64,000 nucleotides of DNA, taken from positions 1,167,283 through 1,231,282 of the forward strand of contig SJOL01010112.1 in NCBI GenBank assembly GCA_004794785.1, written 5' to 3'. Below the pieces are notes generated by a model that did no database searches, was not told the DNA's origin, and was given only the letters and a program-made list of their open reading frames with translations. Shown piece by piece: positions 10,500-20,412 of the stretch. Source of the stretch: Opisthorchis felineus (Eukaryota > Platyhelminthes > Trematoda > Opisthorchiida > Opisthorchiidae). Made by a program: the position numbers and the translations under genes. Numbering within the stretch: position 1 is the stretch's first letter; every line of letters starts with the position of its first letter.

Positions 10500-12080
10500 C
10501 AGGAAAGATTCATATGTTAGGAATAACACCGTCTTTTCTGGCTCATGATGCCCATAATATGTTGTCATATACTTTTCAAAAGCTAGTTACCTGCAGCCAC
10601 AATGGAGACTAGTTTACTTGCATAAAATTACTTGATGGAGAAACTTAAGTGTTTTCATTCAACTTTGGTCTGAGTCGATACACTTTATCTCAGATACAAA
10701 ATCAGATATCTCAGATGTCTCAGATGTAAAATGGATATCTGTCAAACCCAATGGTACAAAATTTTTGATCTTCGGAGAAGCAATTCCGGCCTTTGGCAAA
10801 TAAGATCAAATATTGTATACTGCAAATTGTGGACTATTCACCAACGGCTTTCAACCCGTGACTGAATTTCATCAATGTTTTCGGTGTCCACTTGATTTCC
10901 AATCCAAAGGGCATAAGTTTTCTGGTGTTTTGATAAGACTAATACATTCTGGATGTGTGACACGATATAGGAAACTTACTATAATGGGGTAACATCTAAC
11001 CATAGGTTGGAGATTCCGCAGCTAACTTCGATAAATTCCGTCATTTCTTCATATCGGCTGTTTATTTTATATATAAAAATACGATATAAAATTTGTCAGA
11101 CTGGCTATCGAAGGAAATACGGCAGTAAAGGTCCAATAATATGGTTGAATGTAATGTTTTTCAGTTATAGACTGTAGTAAATGCGGCATTATGAATGGAA
11201 ATAATTCATCCTGCGAGTCTCGTTTGTGCCCTGTGTGCATAGTTGTAACATCGACAAAGTGTTCTGGCGATGGAGGAACCAATATGCGACAGCCCTTTTA
11301 TAGGGGTTAAACATGTGTTATTTAAATCTCCGCACGTACCCACAGCATGTATTGGCGGTCGCTGGCCACGTGCTTTGATACGGCTTATAAGTTCTTTCTC
11401 CGAAAAAACCTCACGGTTTATTAACATCTCATTCTGCAAAATGGTTATTGGTGCGTCTTGTCTAGATAACTATTCTGACCCACAGCCTAGTTTAGCACGC
11501 AGAGCTTGGGGATATCCATTCAATCTGAGGTGGTTGCAATGCGAAAATGGAGTGCTACATCAAACCGAACGTCCCTTTATTGTGCCTTTGATCGCATTGG
11601 GTATATTCCGAAGGATGAGCTTGTTGGTATATGCTGTTACTAATCTAGTGTTTCAACTAAAGCTGGACTCTGTCTCTGAAAAATATTACACCAGCGCCGC
11701 CCAATCAAGCTATATAATTAAAATAGTTTAGTTATTTTAGGATTCTAGTTAGTACATTTTTAACATACTGCTATTTTCACGAAATGTTGCCTTTCATATT
11801 ATTATAAAATATATGCAAACCCATATTATTCATAAGATATCTTGTCCAAAATAATAATACAAATTTCCGCAATTGCGCTAACAAAATGGCCGCCCCATTA
11901 CTCGTGAATATATATTCCGACGGTTTCAGACAAAAACCTGGTGGTTCAAATTTTTCCGTCCAGAGCGTAAAAATTAAATTAGTCGTAAATCGTTAGCCAC
12001 CAAATCGAAACGTCTGTTGTTGTGGAAGCCAGCGCAGTATTTCATACAAAGCTGACTTCCATAAAATTTGCTTAATCTCT
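10500..12080. other. gap in the micro-exon array
   Basis: No micro-exon with two good sites was found here. The 153-codon frame at 11,270-11,731 is the longest + strand ORF of the window, but shows no recognisable domain and no signal peptide; I treat it as chance. At 10,690-10,735 there is a short run of TCAGAT-like repeats. Confidence 0.4.
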
Positions 12081-12085
12081 TGCAG

Positions 12086-12103
12086 CTACAACAACCGAAA
12101 ATG
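12086..12103 (+). CDS. 18-nt micro-exon coding TTTEN
   Basis: Excellent acceptor TTAATCTCTTGCAG, 18 nt open in phase 1 (xTTTEN). The donor AATG|GTTCGT is weak. Confidence 0.33.
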
Positions 12104-12145
12104 GTTCGTTTTGCATTTGCTGTTATTTGATTTTTATTTCATAAG

Positions 12146-12166
12146 TGTGGAAAGAATGGCGTTCAC
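12146..12166 (+). CDS. 21-nt micro-exon coding WKEWRS
   Basis: Excellent acceptor TTTTTATTTCATAAG, 21 nt open in phase 1 (xWKEWRS), donor TCAC|GTATGC. An earlier GTTCAC would give 15 nt, also in phase. Confidence 0.48.
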
Positions 12167-12614
12167 GTATGCTTATACTTTAAGTTCATCAGTCGATCAG
12201 ATTTTATCATTATCTGCACAGTAAAGTTTTGTTATAAAGGAACGGTCAATTTGTTCCTCTGAGTTGATATTTCACCAATGTAAGTTGTAGAAAAAACATA
12301 TTTTAGTTTCTCTACTTGTTTACCTGTTGCTAAAAGAGGGATAGTAACTGGTTGCTGGAGCTTAAAAGGGCCTCGGTTACAGCAAACATATTTTTGACCG
12401 GATTCCAGAACTCTAGCGGTTTTTTGGCATCTAGAATAGCCTAGAATAATTCTCCGCCTTCTCATGTCGTTCACCATTTGCATCACCTTTCAACTACATC
12501 TTATATATTAAGAGGCTACGTTTGAAAAACTGATTGGATTCTTATAAAATTTGCACACAGTCTACAAATATGTCCAGGCATTCATCTGTTAACTACCCTG
12601 CTTTCGACATTCAG

Positions 12615-12638
12615 TTTTTGATAGGGACACTGTAGCAA
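12615..12638 (+). CDS. 24-nt micro-exon coding FDRDTVA
   Basis: Strong acceptor CTTTCGACATTCAG, 24 nt open in phase 1 (xFDRDTVA), consensus donor GCAA|GTAAGT. Confidence 0.5.
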
Positions 12639-12743
12639 GTAAGTAAATTTAATGACACATATCGCGAACGTTTGCAGTTTGGTTCATTCTAAAAACGTCA
12701 ATTCTCATACTATTCTGGTGAATTTCCATCCCCGTATAAAAAG

Positions 12744-12755
12744 AGTGGAACGAAG
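12744..12755 (+). CDS. 12-nt micro-exon coding WNE
   Basis: Acceptor CCCCGTATAAAAAG, 12 nt open in phase 1 (xWNE), excellent donor GAAG|GTGAGT. Similar in character to the WKEWRS exon at 12,146. Confidence 0.42.
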
Positions 12756-12939
12756 GTGAGTTTTATAATAATGTTAATTATGTGATTACCTTGCTCAACT
12801 GGGATGCATGTGATGAGGTCAGTTTGCAGCTGCATACGACGAAATAATTTGTCCTGGAATTGAATAAGGGTTCCCCGTATAAAAACCTCGTACACGCCAA
12901 GGTGTAGCACTTTGGTAAACGCACTCTTCCGTGTTACAG

Positions 12940-12963
12940 AATACAATAAACTTACATCATCGA
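12940..12963 (+). CDS. 24-nt micro-exon coding YNKLTSS
   Basis: Very strong acceptor CTTCCGTGTTACAG, 24 nt open in phase 1 (xYNKLTSS), consensus donor TCGA|GTAAGT. Probable duplicate of the YDLITKL exon at 8,418: same length, same AATAC start, same GA before the donor. Confidence 0.5.
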
Positions 12964-13049
12964 GTAAGTGTGATTTAAATTACACTGCTGATTTTGGATA
13001 AAATATTGATGTCACAGCACAAAACCGATTCACAATTTTGGGATTTCGG

Positions 13050-13225
13050 GCCATCAGCATGTGCTGCTTTTCCGTGCGTTGAGTTGCCCTCGGTTTTCAA
13101 ACCCGGGCAGCCAGCTCATTTGTACCCCTAATCTAAAGAGTATTGTGCACTGCTGATGATTCCCAATAAGGGTGAAACAGCTGTACAGTGTTTCTCAGCC
13201 TTTCAGCATAGAGTGTCTCCAACTA
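13050..13225 (+). repeat. tRNA-derived SINE copy
   Basis: Contains CTGCTGATGATTCCCAATA, then GAAACAGCTGTACAGTG and CCTTTCAGCATAGAGTG, matching the tail of the family. It sits inside the micro-exon cluster, in the presumed introns. Confidence 0.75.
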
Positions 13226-13416
13226 CAGGACGAAATCTTCCCAGAAATTCTCAAAGCTCCTCACACGACCAACAGTAAACTATTTTTTGAAGTGATGGTA
13301 CTCACTTACGTTGTTAGAATCACGACGGTTGGGCCAGTTCTGTGTGCAAACTTTAGATGTGGGAGAATATCGGTTACTGTTTGGAGGATGAACTGACGCC
13401 AAAGTGGCTTCCTCAG

Positions 13417-13446
13417 AATTCACAAAGGCTTCAGAAGTTTCCACAG
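13417..13446 (+). CDS. 30-nt exon candidate with GC donor
   Basis: Strong acceptor GTGGCTTCCTCAG, 30 nt open in phase 1 (xFTKASEVST), ending ACAG|GCAATT. It can only be a symmetric exon if a GC-AG intron follows. Confidence 0.22.
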
Positions 13447-14733
13447 GCAATTTGACATTCTCCCGAACGCAAATTGGTTACGTCTGACCGTTCTCTTTCG
13501 GGGGTGCAACTTTTTCTACCACATCAATGTTCTTTTCATGGCTGCGAGTGTAAACATACAAAATACCTGCCTCAAAACTCCGGGCCCTTCGGAGTGCCGA
13601 GTGTAGAATGCTGCGTGACTATAATGGTGGCCATCTGCGACCGCTGCTGTATAAGTGATATAAATCCTGGCATAAACTAACTATGCTTAACTACTAACTA
13701 CTAGGTGTGAGTTGGCAGACCACCATGATCAACTTACCGCGCCGTCGTAAAGAAGATGCTATATAAAGGATTAATAGGCAACCTTTCACATGTCTTCTTG
13801 TCATGGATCGTAACTAGTAGAAATGTACTTTTTGAATGTGAAGGGACCAGTTTGACAACAAAATTATTTCTGTATGAAGTCGGAGGATTTTGCCTTTGTT
13901 GTGTACCCGCCACATCCGCAATTTGAACAACATTTAAATTGGCAAAGACGGTGCAAGAGTGTTGAGTTGTGCTGAGATATTGAAGTTCAATAGGGTTTTT
14001 GTCTAAACAGGTAGAGGTTCGTAGGATATTTGGAGTCTGACGGCATGGTTTCATCCAGCAGTTTGGCCTTCTCTTTGCTGTTTCTAACGACGCGCGTCCG
14101 CTTCTCTGCACATCAAGATGTGCAGAATTGCGTTCATCACCTGAACATTGCAGGTGTTGCCGATGGATTGAGATGTCCGCTTAAGGCTATCGAATTTACC
14201 CGCATGGCTCAACAGTTGACCCGATGGTTTGTTTCGGTGTTGTTAATTTAAGCTGTCTATGGGCATCTTACACAGACACGAGAACATCGGTCTCAAAGTC
14301 ACTGGTTGTCCAGACTGTCTATGGATGAATGAGTGGAATATTTTTACCTAGAATGCAAAGCCTTGAAAGAACATCAGCGAGCACGGGAGGCAAGGACTCA
14401 TTTCAGAACTACTTTTCATTCTCTTGGCTTTATGCTTCCCAATCACCGCCAGGCGCTGAGACGTGATGCCTAGGATGTGGCACTATATAAAGCCTTAGCG
14501 TTTCACGTTTGTGTTTCGAAATTTACTTCCATGTGTGCCTTTCAAAAGCGTACCTCAGGAAAACAAAACTAGCAGCCTCAACTTTGCACCCAGTAGACCT
14601 GTTAACAGGCGTTCATGTTCGGGGTTACACCAAATTTAATATCTTTGTAACAGGCTAACGGTAGTGAAATGCGGCCTCACTATAAAGTAACATATTGTCT
14701 CTTAGTTTATTGAACTTCAATAATTACAATCAG

Positions 14734-14757
14734 TCATGAGAACACATCTGAATCATA
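14734..14757 (+). CDS. 24-nt micro-exon candidate before locus 3
   Basis: Acceptor AATTACAATCAG, 24 nt open in phase 1 (xMRTHLNH), donor CATA|GTAAGC. It lies upstream of the locus 3 signal exon, so it probably belongs to the preceding gene. Confidence 0.3.
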
Positions 14758-14873
14758 GTAAGCAATGCATTATTCCAGGTGGATTTCCGGACGCATTCTA
14801 TGCATTTGCGGTGGTTACTTACTCAGATAAAATATGCCTGAATGCACGTAGCATTATGTGCTTGAAAATTAAG

Positions 14874-14925
14874 ATGACCGAATACTTTTGTTTTGTGCTT
14901 TCAGTGGCACTTTGCTTGAGCAAAG
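14874..14925 (+). CDS. signal-peptide first exon, locus 3
   Basis: ATG opens MTEYFCFVLSVALCLSK followed by one base and donor AAAG|GTGAGT (phase 1). The core FCFVLSVALCL is strongly hydrophobic. The frame is open upstream to an acceptor at 14,778, which would make a 147-nt internal exon, but that would leave a 21-nt intron, so a first exon is preferred. The next in-phase exons are at 15,279 and 15,418. Predicted secreted protein of unknown function. Confidence 0.52.
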
Positions 14926-15278
14926 GTGAGTGAACCCGGTCGACAGTTGTTGTTCCCTTGCAGTACTAGCATACTGATGAGCACAATCACTAGATGTTTA
15001 ATTTTATTAAAGTCTAATTTATTGGAAGCACCAAAACGATTAATGCTTTCTCAGTTTTATGTTAAAACCAATGATCTAGAACATATCGTTTGTCGTGTTA
15101 CAACAAGGTGGTCCAAATGGTTTTCAAATAAATTGAAAGGAGCGACAATCTTGTATGATATAGTGGTTTACAGCCTGGTTCATTGTTCACAAAACATTTT
15201 CTGAAGTGATAAGTTTGTACGCAACTTTAGAACCCTTGATCCGATTTAACACTTTTCGTCACTGATTTTCATCCAAAG

Positions 15279-15299
15279 ATGAAAAATGTGAGGAATCAT
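15279..15299 (+). CDS. 21-nt micro-exon coding EKCEES, locus 3
   Basis: Acceptor GATTTTCATCCAAAG, 21 nt open in phase 1 (xEKCEES), consensus donor TCAT|GTAAGT. Joined to the signal exon the first codon becomes GAT (Asp). Acidic block with one Cys. Confidence 0.5.
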
Positions 15300-15417
15300 G
15301 TAAGTGACTATATCACGAAGTCTTTTGCCTTTGCGACTTCTGGCCGGATCAAACCTCTACATGTTCAAGATAAAGGCCGTCATTTCATTATTGGCTTATT
15401 TTACTCTTCTCACATAG

Positions 15418-15438
15418 CTAAGGACCAGATAAAAGCAA
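15418..15438 (+). CDS. 21-nt micro-exon coding KDQIKA, locus 3
   Basis: Excellent acceptor TACTCTTCTCACATAG, 21 nt open in phase 1 (xKDQIKA), donor GCAA|GTAAGC. Confidence 0.52.
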
Positions 15439-15914
15439 GTAAGCTCAGAAAAAACTTTGAATACTGTCCTATGTTTTGGCTTATACACATTGTATAACCG
15501 AACGACAACCAAACTCGGATGCTTTTTGAGCAAGTCAACCATACAAAGGAAGAATTCAGCAGGAGAAGTCAAACAATATTATGTGGAGAAAAGCATAAAA
15601 GAAGTGATCAGGAGTGTTATGTGCATTTTCTGTCATAACATTTCCACTCAAAATATTTAACTTTGTGCACAGTAACGTTTCGGGACTACAATGCCACGAA
15701 GTGCATGCGGCCATAACCTGAGAACGTTCATGCAACTAATTACAAACATTTTTGAGGAATCAATGTTCAAAAGATTATTACTACCATCTACAATTGTTAA
15801 CGACGTCTTTCAGTAGAAAAGAACTATTTTCAATCAAAAGAACTTGTTGCTTTCGCAGTACTTATTTTATGAACAACCTGGAAACATTTTTTCCACTTCC
15901 GACCGCCTTTTCAG

Positions 15915-15938
15915 ACGGCAAAAAGCTCACAATGGAAG
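15915..15938 (+). CDS. 24-nt micro-exon coding GKKLTME, locus 3
   Basis: Strong acceptor CGACCGCCTTTTCAG, 24 nt open in phase 1 (xGKKLTME), donor GAAG|GTACTT. The same layout (24 nt, starts A[CT]GG, ends AAG or AAAG) is seen at 20,101, suggesting related exons. Confidence 0.5.
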
Positions 15939-16031
15939 GTACTTTTTTGTAGCCAACTCTGGTCTACATCGTAAATAGTTTTAACTAATCTAAATATCTA
16001 ATTGTTCAACAAATTCCACCCCAAATTCTAG

Positions 16032-16052
16032 TGTACCCTTCGTTGATGAAAG
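16032..16052 (+). CDS. 21-nt micro-exon coding YPSLMK, locus 3
   Basis: Excellent acceptor CACCCCAAATTCTAG, 21 nt open in phase 1 (xYPSLMK), donor AAAG|GTAAAA. Confidence 0.52.
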
Positions 16053-16480
16053 GTAAAATAAGTAGTCTCGGGGCTTTCACCGACGAATGAAATATATTTT
16101 AAAAATGTATCATCAGTTTTCATATTATATGTGTCCTCACGTTTTACATGGATCGCCATGAAATGTTTTAATAAGAATGCACGCAAGTGTTCTTTTTTTG
16201 TCAGTACACTTTAAATATTGAATTTGCTGTGGTTACAAACGTGGTTGGCTATATCTGGTCAACTTATTTTATTTCGAGCATCCAAAAGTCGGGCATTCAA
16301 TTCAAAGAGAATGACAATTTCCCCAATAGATTGTAACTTGACCGCTTTTGTCCTCTCATCAAGGTCTCAAAGGGTTGTCCGAAAGTACGTTGTTGCTTGT
16401 TTGATGTTCTCTCATTGAGAACACAAGTGCAATCTTTGTAGTTATCATAATTCACACGATTGCATCTTGCTCCGTTATAG

Positions 16481-16501
16481 GCGATAAAATAATCTATCGA
16501 G
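16481..16501 (+). CDS. 21-nt micro-exon coding DKIIYR, locus 3
   Basis: Excellent acceptor CTTGCTCCGTTATAG, 21 nt open in phase 1 (xDKIIYR), donor CGAG|GTAAAC. Confidence 0.52.
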
Positions 16502-16545
16502 GTAAACCGACAGATAAATATCCGTGCCTGGCTTATATGACTTAG

Positions 16546-16581
16546 TACCCAAGAATTATCTCATTAACATTTCGTTCCTAC
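16546..16581 (+). CDS. 36-nt micro-exon candidate, locus 3
   Basis: Acceptor GGCTTATATGACTTAG, 36 nt open in phase 1 (xPKNYLINISFL), donor CTAC|GTACTC. The intron from 16,501 would be 44 bp. Confidence 0.35.
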
Positions 16582-16610
16582 GTACTCTATATATTTGGCA
16601 GCCATTCTAG

Positions 16611-16622
16611 AGTTTGGGACAG
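16611..16622 (+). CDS. 12-nt exon candidate with GC donor, locus 3
   Basis: Acceptor CAGCCATTCTAG, 12 nt in phase 1 (xFGT), then ACAG|GCAAGC, which fits the GC-donor consensus. Confidence 0.22.
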
Positions 16623-16811
16623 GCAAGCAAAACTCTACTTTGCGCTGCGTTAAATAGAATTATATTTACGTCATTCTCCTTGATCAAAGCACTCACATTT
16701 TTATTTTGGTAAACCTTGAGTTGATGTTTTGGATCAGCTTATGAAACGTTGCTTAGTTTGTTCTGCAGAAACCTTGTGAAATTTACATATAACTTGAACA
16801 CAATATTTTAG

Positions 16812-16832
16812 CTCAAATTGGGATGACATTTT
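16812..16832 (+). CDS. 21-nt micro-exon candidate, locus 3
   Basis: Acceptor CACAATATTTTAG, 21 nt open in phase 1 (xQIGMTF), donor TTTT|GTAACG (moderate). Confidence 0.33.
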
Positions 16833-16925
16833 GTAACGTTCAAGTAGGATCAAGTTATTCAGCTTTTTATTTTAAGCTCAGTTTTAATCCATTATATCTT
16901 CGCATATTCTGATTACGCTATCTAG

Positions 16926-16943
16926 CTGACATCCTGTGGCACT
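16926..16943 (+). CDS. 18-nt micro-exon coding DILWH, locus 3
   Basis: Strong acceptor GATTACGCTATCTAG, 18 nt open in phase 1 (xDILWH), strong donor CACT|GTGAGT. Confidence 0.48.
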
Positions 16944-17105
16944 GTGAGTATTAGGGTTTGTGGTTCCCACTGTGGGCGTTTGAACATAGCAAAGGTGGAA
17001 ATATCTTTTAGGCATCATTTTTTTATTGGATCAAAACTTTTGATAAGTTTTGGAAGCCATATATCCAAAACGACATTGTGGTCTGTGTGCCAAACTATTC
17101 ACAAG

Positions 17106-17117
17106 TGTATGTTTACG
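17106..17117 (+). CDS. 12-nt micro-exon candidate, locus 3
   Basis: Acceptor CTATTCACAAG, 12 nt in phase 1 (xYVY), donor TACG|GTAGAG. Confidence 0.28.
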
Positions 17118-17749
17118 GTAGAGCCTCACATGGCCAAAAGTTTAGGTTTGGCTCTTTGGTGAAAACCAAAAAACAACGTGCAAACTTACAACGGTGTTTC
17201 ATCGTGTGGTGACTGGTGGTCTAGGACAGTTTTTCTCATACAATGGCTCACCAAGACACTTTCCAGAATCAGAAATTTAAGTTAGCGAATTTCAAATGTA
17301 TATTGTTTTTCCCGGAATGACGTACTGTTTATTTTGTTCAACGTAAAGTTTTATCAAGGAACTGGACCAAAAGGATTTAAATCTACATTGGAGCACAGAT
17401 CACTTGATGCTTTAGAAATGAGATGCAAGAAATGTGAATACGGGATTGCTTCCACCTGTAGCTCAGTTAACCTGCCACACCCGTGTTTGCATGAGATCCA
17501 AGGGCATGAGAAAATTGACCTGGCCATGGTCCTCAACCGTGTCGAGAAAAGCATCTTGCAGAACACACCACAAAATGAAACTAAGTCTACCACCAGGCTT
17601 CAGGAAGCCGTGTGCTGAAAACTTTGCTAAGTTGCGGATATCATGCCTATTTAAATTACTTTTAATTTGCCCCCTCCATACTATGCACGCTAGGTACAAA
17701 CCTGTTTTTAATGCTGACGGTTGTTAAATTTGCTTTACTTTTTCAAAAG

Positions 17750-17770
17750 ATATTCAGAATATAGTAAACC
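17750..17770 (+). CDS. 21-nt micro-exon coding IQNIVN, locus 3
   Basis: Very strong acceptor TTTACTTTTTCAAAAG, 21 nt open in phase 1 (xIQNIVN), donor AACC|GTAAGC. Confidence 0.48.
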
Positions 17771-17830
17771 GTAAGCGATACTTTCGCACCTTTGTTACCG
17801 GAAGCGCTAAACTAAACTTGTATGTTGTAG

Positions 17831-17892
17831 AGATTTGCTTAATAATAGTAGCAACCGGATATCACCTCGGAACGGCGAATTATGATCGATGA
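17831..17892 (+). CDS. candidate last exon, locus 3
   Basis: Acceptor TTGTATGTTGTAG. In phase 1 it reads xICLIIVATGYH then LGTANYDR and a stop, that is, a short hydrophobic block and a hydrophilic tail. It follows the last good micro-exon by 60 bp, so it is the natural end for this locus. Confidence 0.35.
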
Positions 17893-18236
17893 TGTATACT
17901 TGCTTTGAGCTTTTCAGGTGACTGACAGTGTGACTGACAAACTGATTAGTTGAGGAACCTGGGGCATATTCCAACCCTATTCAGTTTGAACCCCAGCTGC
18001 TTATACTTGCCATGTAACAAAACAGTTACGGTTCGATTGTGCGATCTTTGCTAAAGTTATAGTTTTCTTTCCAGCAATCTGTTGGACCACGTTGCGCTAC
18101 GTGCAAAACCCCAAAAGCCAAATCGTTCAAATATAGGTTTATCTACAAATGCGGTGCTGTAAATACAATGATAAAATAATAGAAACACGCAAACCACAAA
18201 CTGTGGGAATACGCCGGCTTCCATACACCGGTTTAG

Positions 18237-18242
18237 GAACTG
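18237..18242 (+). CDS. 6-nt micro-exon candidate, locus 4
   Basis: Acceptor CACCGGTTTAG and donor ACTG|GTAATT enclose six bases in phase 1. Length alone gives little support. Confidence 0.2.
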
Positions 18243-18780
18243 GTAATTCATATCGGACCCGAAATTCCACACCGACCAGGGGCAACGTGCTTAGAAGATA
18301 GCGAAACCACGTGTCGGCTGAAACAGCAAGTGCAATGACAAAATCAACTAGCGGTGTACGTTCAGGTCAAAAACACTAAAGGTGGTACAGGCTCAATACA
18401 TGAGGATTTGCAACATAAGAACAGACGAAAAGAATCAACAACATTTCCGTACAGCACTTCAAATTCATAAGAGTTAATCTTTTTGCACCAAACGTCATAG
18501 AGCTGACTCCCTGAATTTATTGCGTTATAATTTCGTGCTGGAACAATAACCACGTAATTTATATTTATGTTGACTTCTTCCATATGAAAAGACAAATTTA
18601 AAACAAATTTTAGAATTATGGCATTTTGAGGGCTAATCCCATCTGAGATCATTCGGTAAAACTGGTGACCAATTACCTGCGTATTGCTTAAACACCAACA
18701 CTGCTCTTGGACTGTTTATCTCAATCGCATGCAGAGTAGTACTGATACAGTGTCATATATTATAACTTCGCCTTTAACAG

Positions 18781-18798
18781 ATCCCAGGCTGAGAGCTA
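18781..18798 (+). CDS. 18-nt micro-exon candidate, locus 4
   Basis: Very strong acceptor TTCGCCTTTAACAG, 18 nt open in phase 1 (xPRLRA), weaker donor GCTA|GTAGTT. Confidence 0.3.
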
Positions 18799-19186
18799 GT
18801 AGTTCAACTTTGGAATTCATAACCGGCTGACAATTCTACGTCAGTCACTTACAGTCACTTACCTACCCGCAATTTATATTGGGCAGACCTTGCACCTGTC
18901 AAAGCCACAACAGCGGACGACGCAAAACTTCAATCAGCTTTCAATTGCTTTAAGCATTTTCCGGGTCTATTTACTGATTATTGCGCGGTCCGTTGATGCG
19001 AGCGTTTCATCGCATTAACGTAGCATACTGGACTGGGAAGTCTGTCGTGGAAAACTTGTGTGAGAGAGCTCCTCAGCGATGCAACTTATCAGGCACAAGT
19101 CATGCTATATAGAGCTCAGTGTGCAGAAATCAAGCAGATTTATAGTTTGAAAGCGGATTGTAGGTGGTTGATACCAACATATTCAG

Positions 19187-19237
19187 TTTCCACTAGAAAC
19201 AAACAACCAGAAAAATATCTTCTTATGTCATGTTGTA
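19187..19237 (+). CDS. 51-nt symmetric exon candidate, locus 4
   Basis: Acceptor ACCAACATATTCAG, 51 nt open in phase 1 (xSTRNKQPEKYLLMSCC), strong donor TGTA|GTGAGT. An internal AG at 19,210 would give a 27-nt version in the same phase. Confidence 0.38.
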
Positions 19238-19409
19238 GTGAGTTGTCAGTAAACTTACTAATATACATCTTGCGGGGGACAGCGATTTGTTGTGAAATAA
19301 AGTCGCCAGGTATTCATGTTGTGCGGCATCTTGGTAACCAAACAGACCCAAAAATTATCAGCAACGTCAAGCCAAGATACGATTTTGTCCCTTGCTTGCG
19401 CTTGGCAAG

Positions 19410-19418
19410 AAATTAAAT
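19410..19418 (+). CDS. 9-nt micro-exon candidate, locus 4
   Basis: Strong acceptor GCTTGCGCTTGGCAAG, nine bases in phase 1 (xIK), donor AAAT|GTATAA. Confidence 0.24.
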
Positions 19419-19829
19419 GTATAAAAAACCCGTCGACGAGTTGGAGACCCAAGGCATTATGGTGCTGCCGCCAACGTTACTTTGTAAACGACCGATGAAC
19501 GCAAGTGTGCAATTTTGTGTTTACCTTTTCGTGGCAGTGAATAACATCATATTGCTTGGGGAACAGGAGAGGCCACTACATAAAAGCCGTTAAAACCAAT
19601 ATTTTTTTCTGTAGTTGGGTGATACGCGAGTAAATAACGCACATACACTGGGCAACACAAAATCTGGGTAGAAAAATACTAACAATTTTCTGACGATTGT
19701 TGTTTTAGCAAAGCAAACCATTTCGTTGTTTATCTCACTGTCGTCGGCGGTCTAAGCTCTACCGGGACTTTTCCACCGTATCTAATATCCGCCAGAAATT
19801 GGTTGGCATTATCCCATCATCCCACTAAA

Positions 19830-20036
19830 ATGCCTCTGTCGAATAAACTAAGATTATGCTTTCTTTGGTTTGCTGCTACGACGGGCCTAATCACAACATC
19901 CAGGATTCTCATAGCACATTTACATGACTCGGATTATTTTCGTATGTGCCACGACTGGTCTTGCTCACAACCAACGTCAAAAATCTGTCGACGCAATGGA
20001 AAGCGTGCGCATATTCTACCATCGGGATACCCATAA
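19830..20036 (+). CDS. possible small secreted peptide precursor
   Basis: A 68-codon ORF begins MPLSNKLRLCFLWFAATTG, a basic n-region followed by a hydrophobic core, as in a signal peptide. Later it has Cys at MCHDWSC and KIC, followed by RRNGKR, which looks like a dibasic and amidation (GKR) processing site. That is the layout of a neuropeptide or secreted peptide precursor. No splice donor is needed. It could equally be a chance frame; no family is recognised. Confidence 0.25.
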   Translation: MPLSNKLRLCFLWFAATTGLITTSRILIAHLHDSDYFRMCHDWSCSQPTSKICRRNGKRAHILPSGYP

Positions 20037-20100
20037 ATTCAAACCAGCCAGCAAGCGTTTTTTCTCAGTGACTTGACGGTGTTTGTAAACTTTTTAACAG

Positions 20101-20124
20101 ATGGTGATGAGGAGCTTTACAAAG
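20101..20124 (+). CDS. 24-nt micro-exon coding GDEELYK, locus 4
   Basis: Strong acceptor AAACTTTTTAACAG, 24 nt open in phase 1 (xGDEELYK), strong donor AAAG|GTAGGT. Similar in plan to the exon at 15,915. Confidence 0.5.
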
Positions 20125-20233
20125 GTAGGTTGATTTTCAGGTCAACAATGTTATACCTCTCGTGTTTAGGCATTTGGAATAGTATAATTCAATACAGAAT
20201 TATTTGCTGCCTAAACCCTACCGAACTTTGCAG

Positions 20234-20277
20234 TTTATGGAAAAATAGCCTTGTGTTTTTTTGTGGTTAGAGTTTGA
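20234..20277 (+). CDS. possible last exon with hydrophobic tail
   Basis: Acceptor CCGAACTTTGCAG. In phase 1 it reads xYGKIALCFFVVRV then stop, a hydrophobic C-terminus that could be a membrane anchor or GPI-type signal. It could also be chance. Confidence 0.25.
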
Positions 20278-20391
20278 CAAAACGTCAACGTTCCAATACA
20301 GGTAAAGCTTAAGTATGCGATCCGATTGATCACCACGTAGTCATTTGGCGAGACTTGGCTTTTGAACACAACTTGATTCTGTTTCTTCCAG

Positions 20392-20412
20392 TGCAGAACA
20401 AGAACGAAATTT
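20392..20412 (+). CDS. 21-nt micro-exon candidate, locus 4
   Basis: Excellent acceptor TTCTGTTTCTTCCAG, 21 nt open in phase 1 (xQNKNEI), weak donor ATTT|GTGGAA. Confidence 0.32.

Noticed and set aside
11270..11731. 153-codon + strand ORF
   Set aside because: No signal peptide, domain or codon bias that I could see; not supported as a gene.
12262..12277. Strong acceptor and GTAAGT donor around 16 nt
   Set aside because: Length is not a multiple of three. Kept as an honest counter-example to the symmetric pattern.
17416..17618. Phase 1 exon-like frame with a CKKC motif, first taken with 2,774 and 5,629 as a CxxC last-exon family
   Set aside because: The other two members are better explained as micro-exons cut by donors before or at the CxxC, and locus 3 has a good micro-exon after this position (17,750).
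19614..19632. Excellent acceptor (TTTTTTTCTGTAG) with a 15-nt block
   Set aside because: Phase 1 contains a stop (TGA), so it cannot join the other exons.
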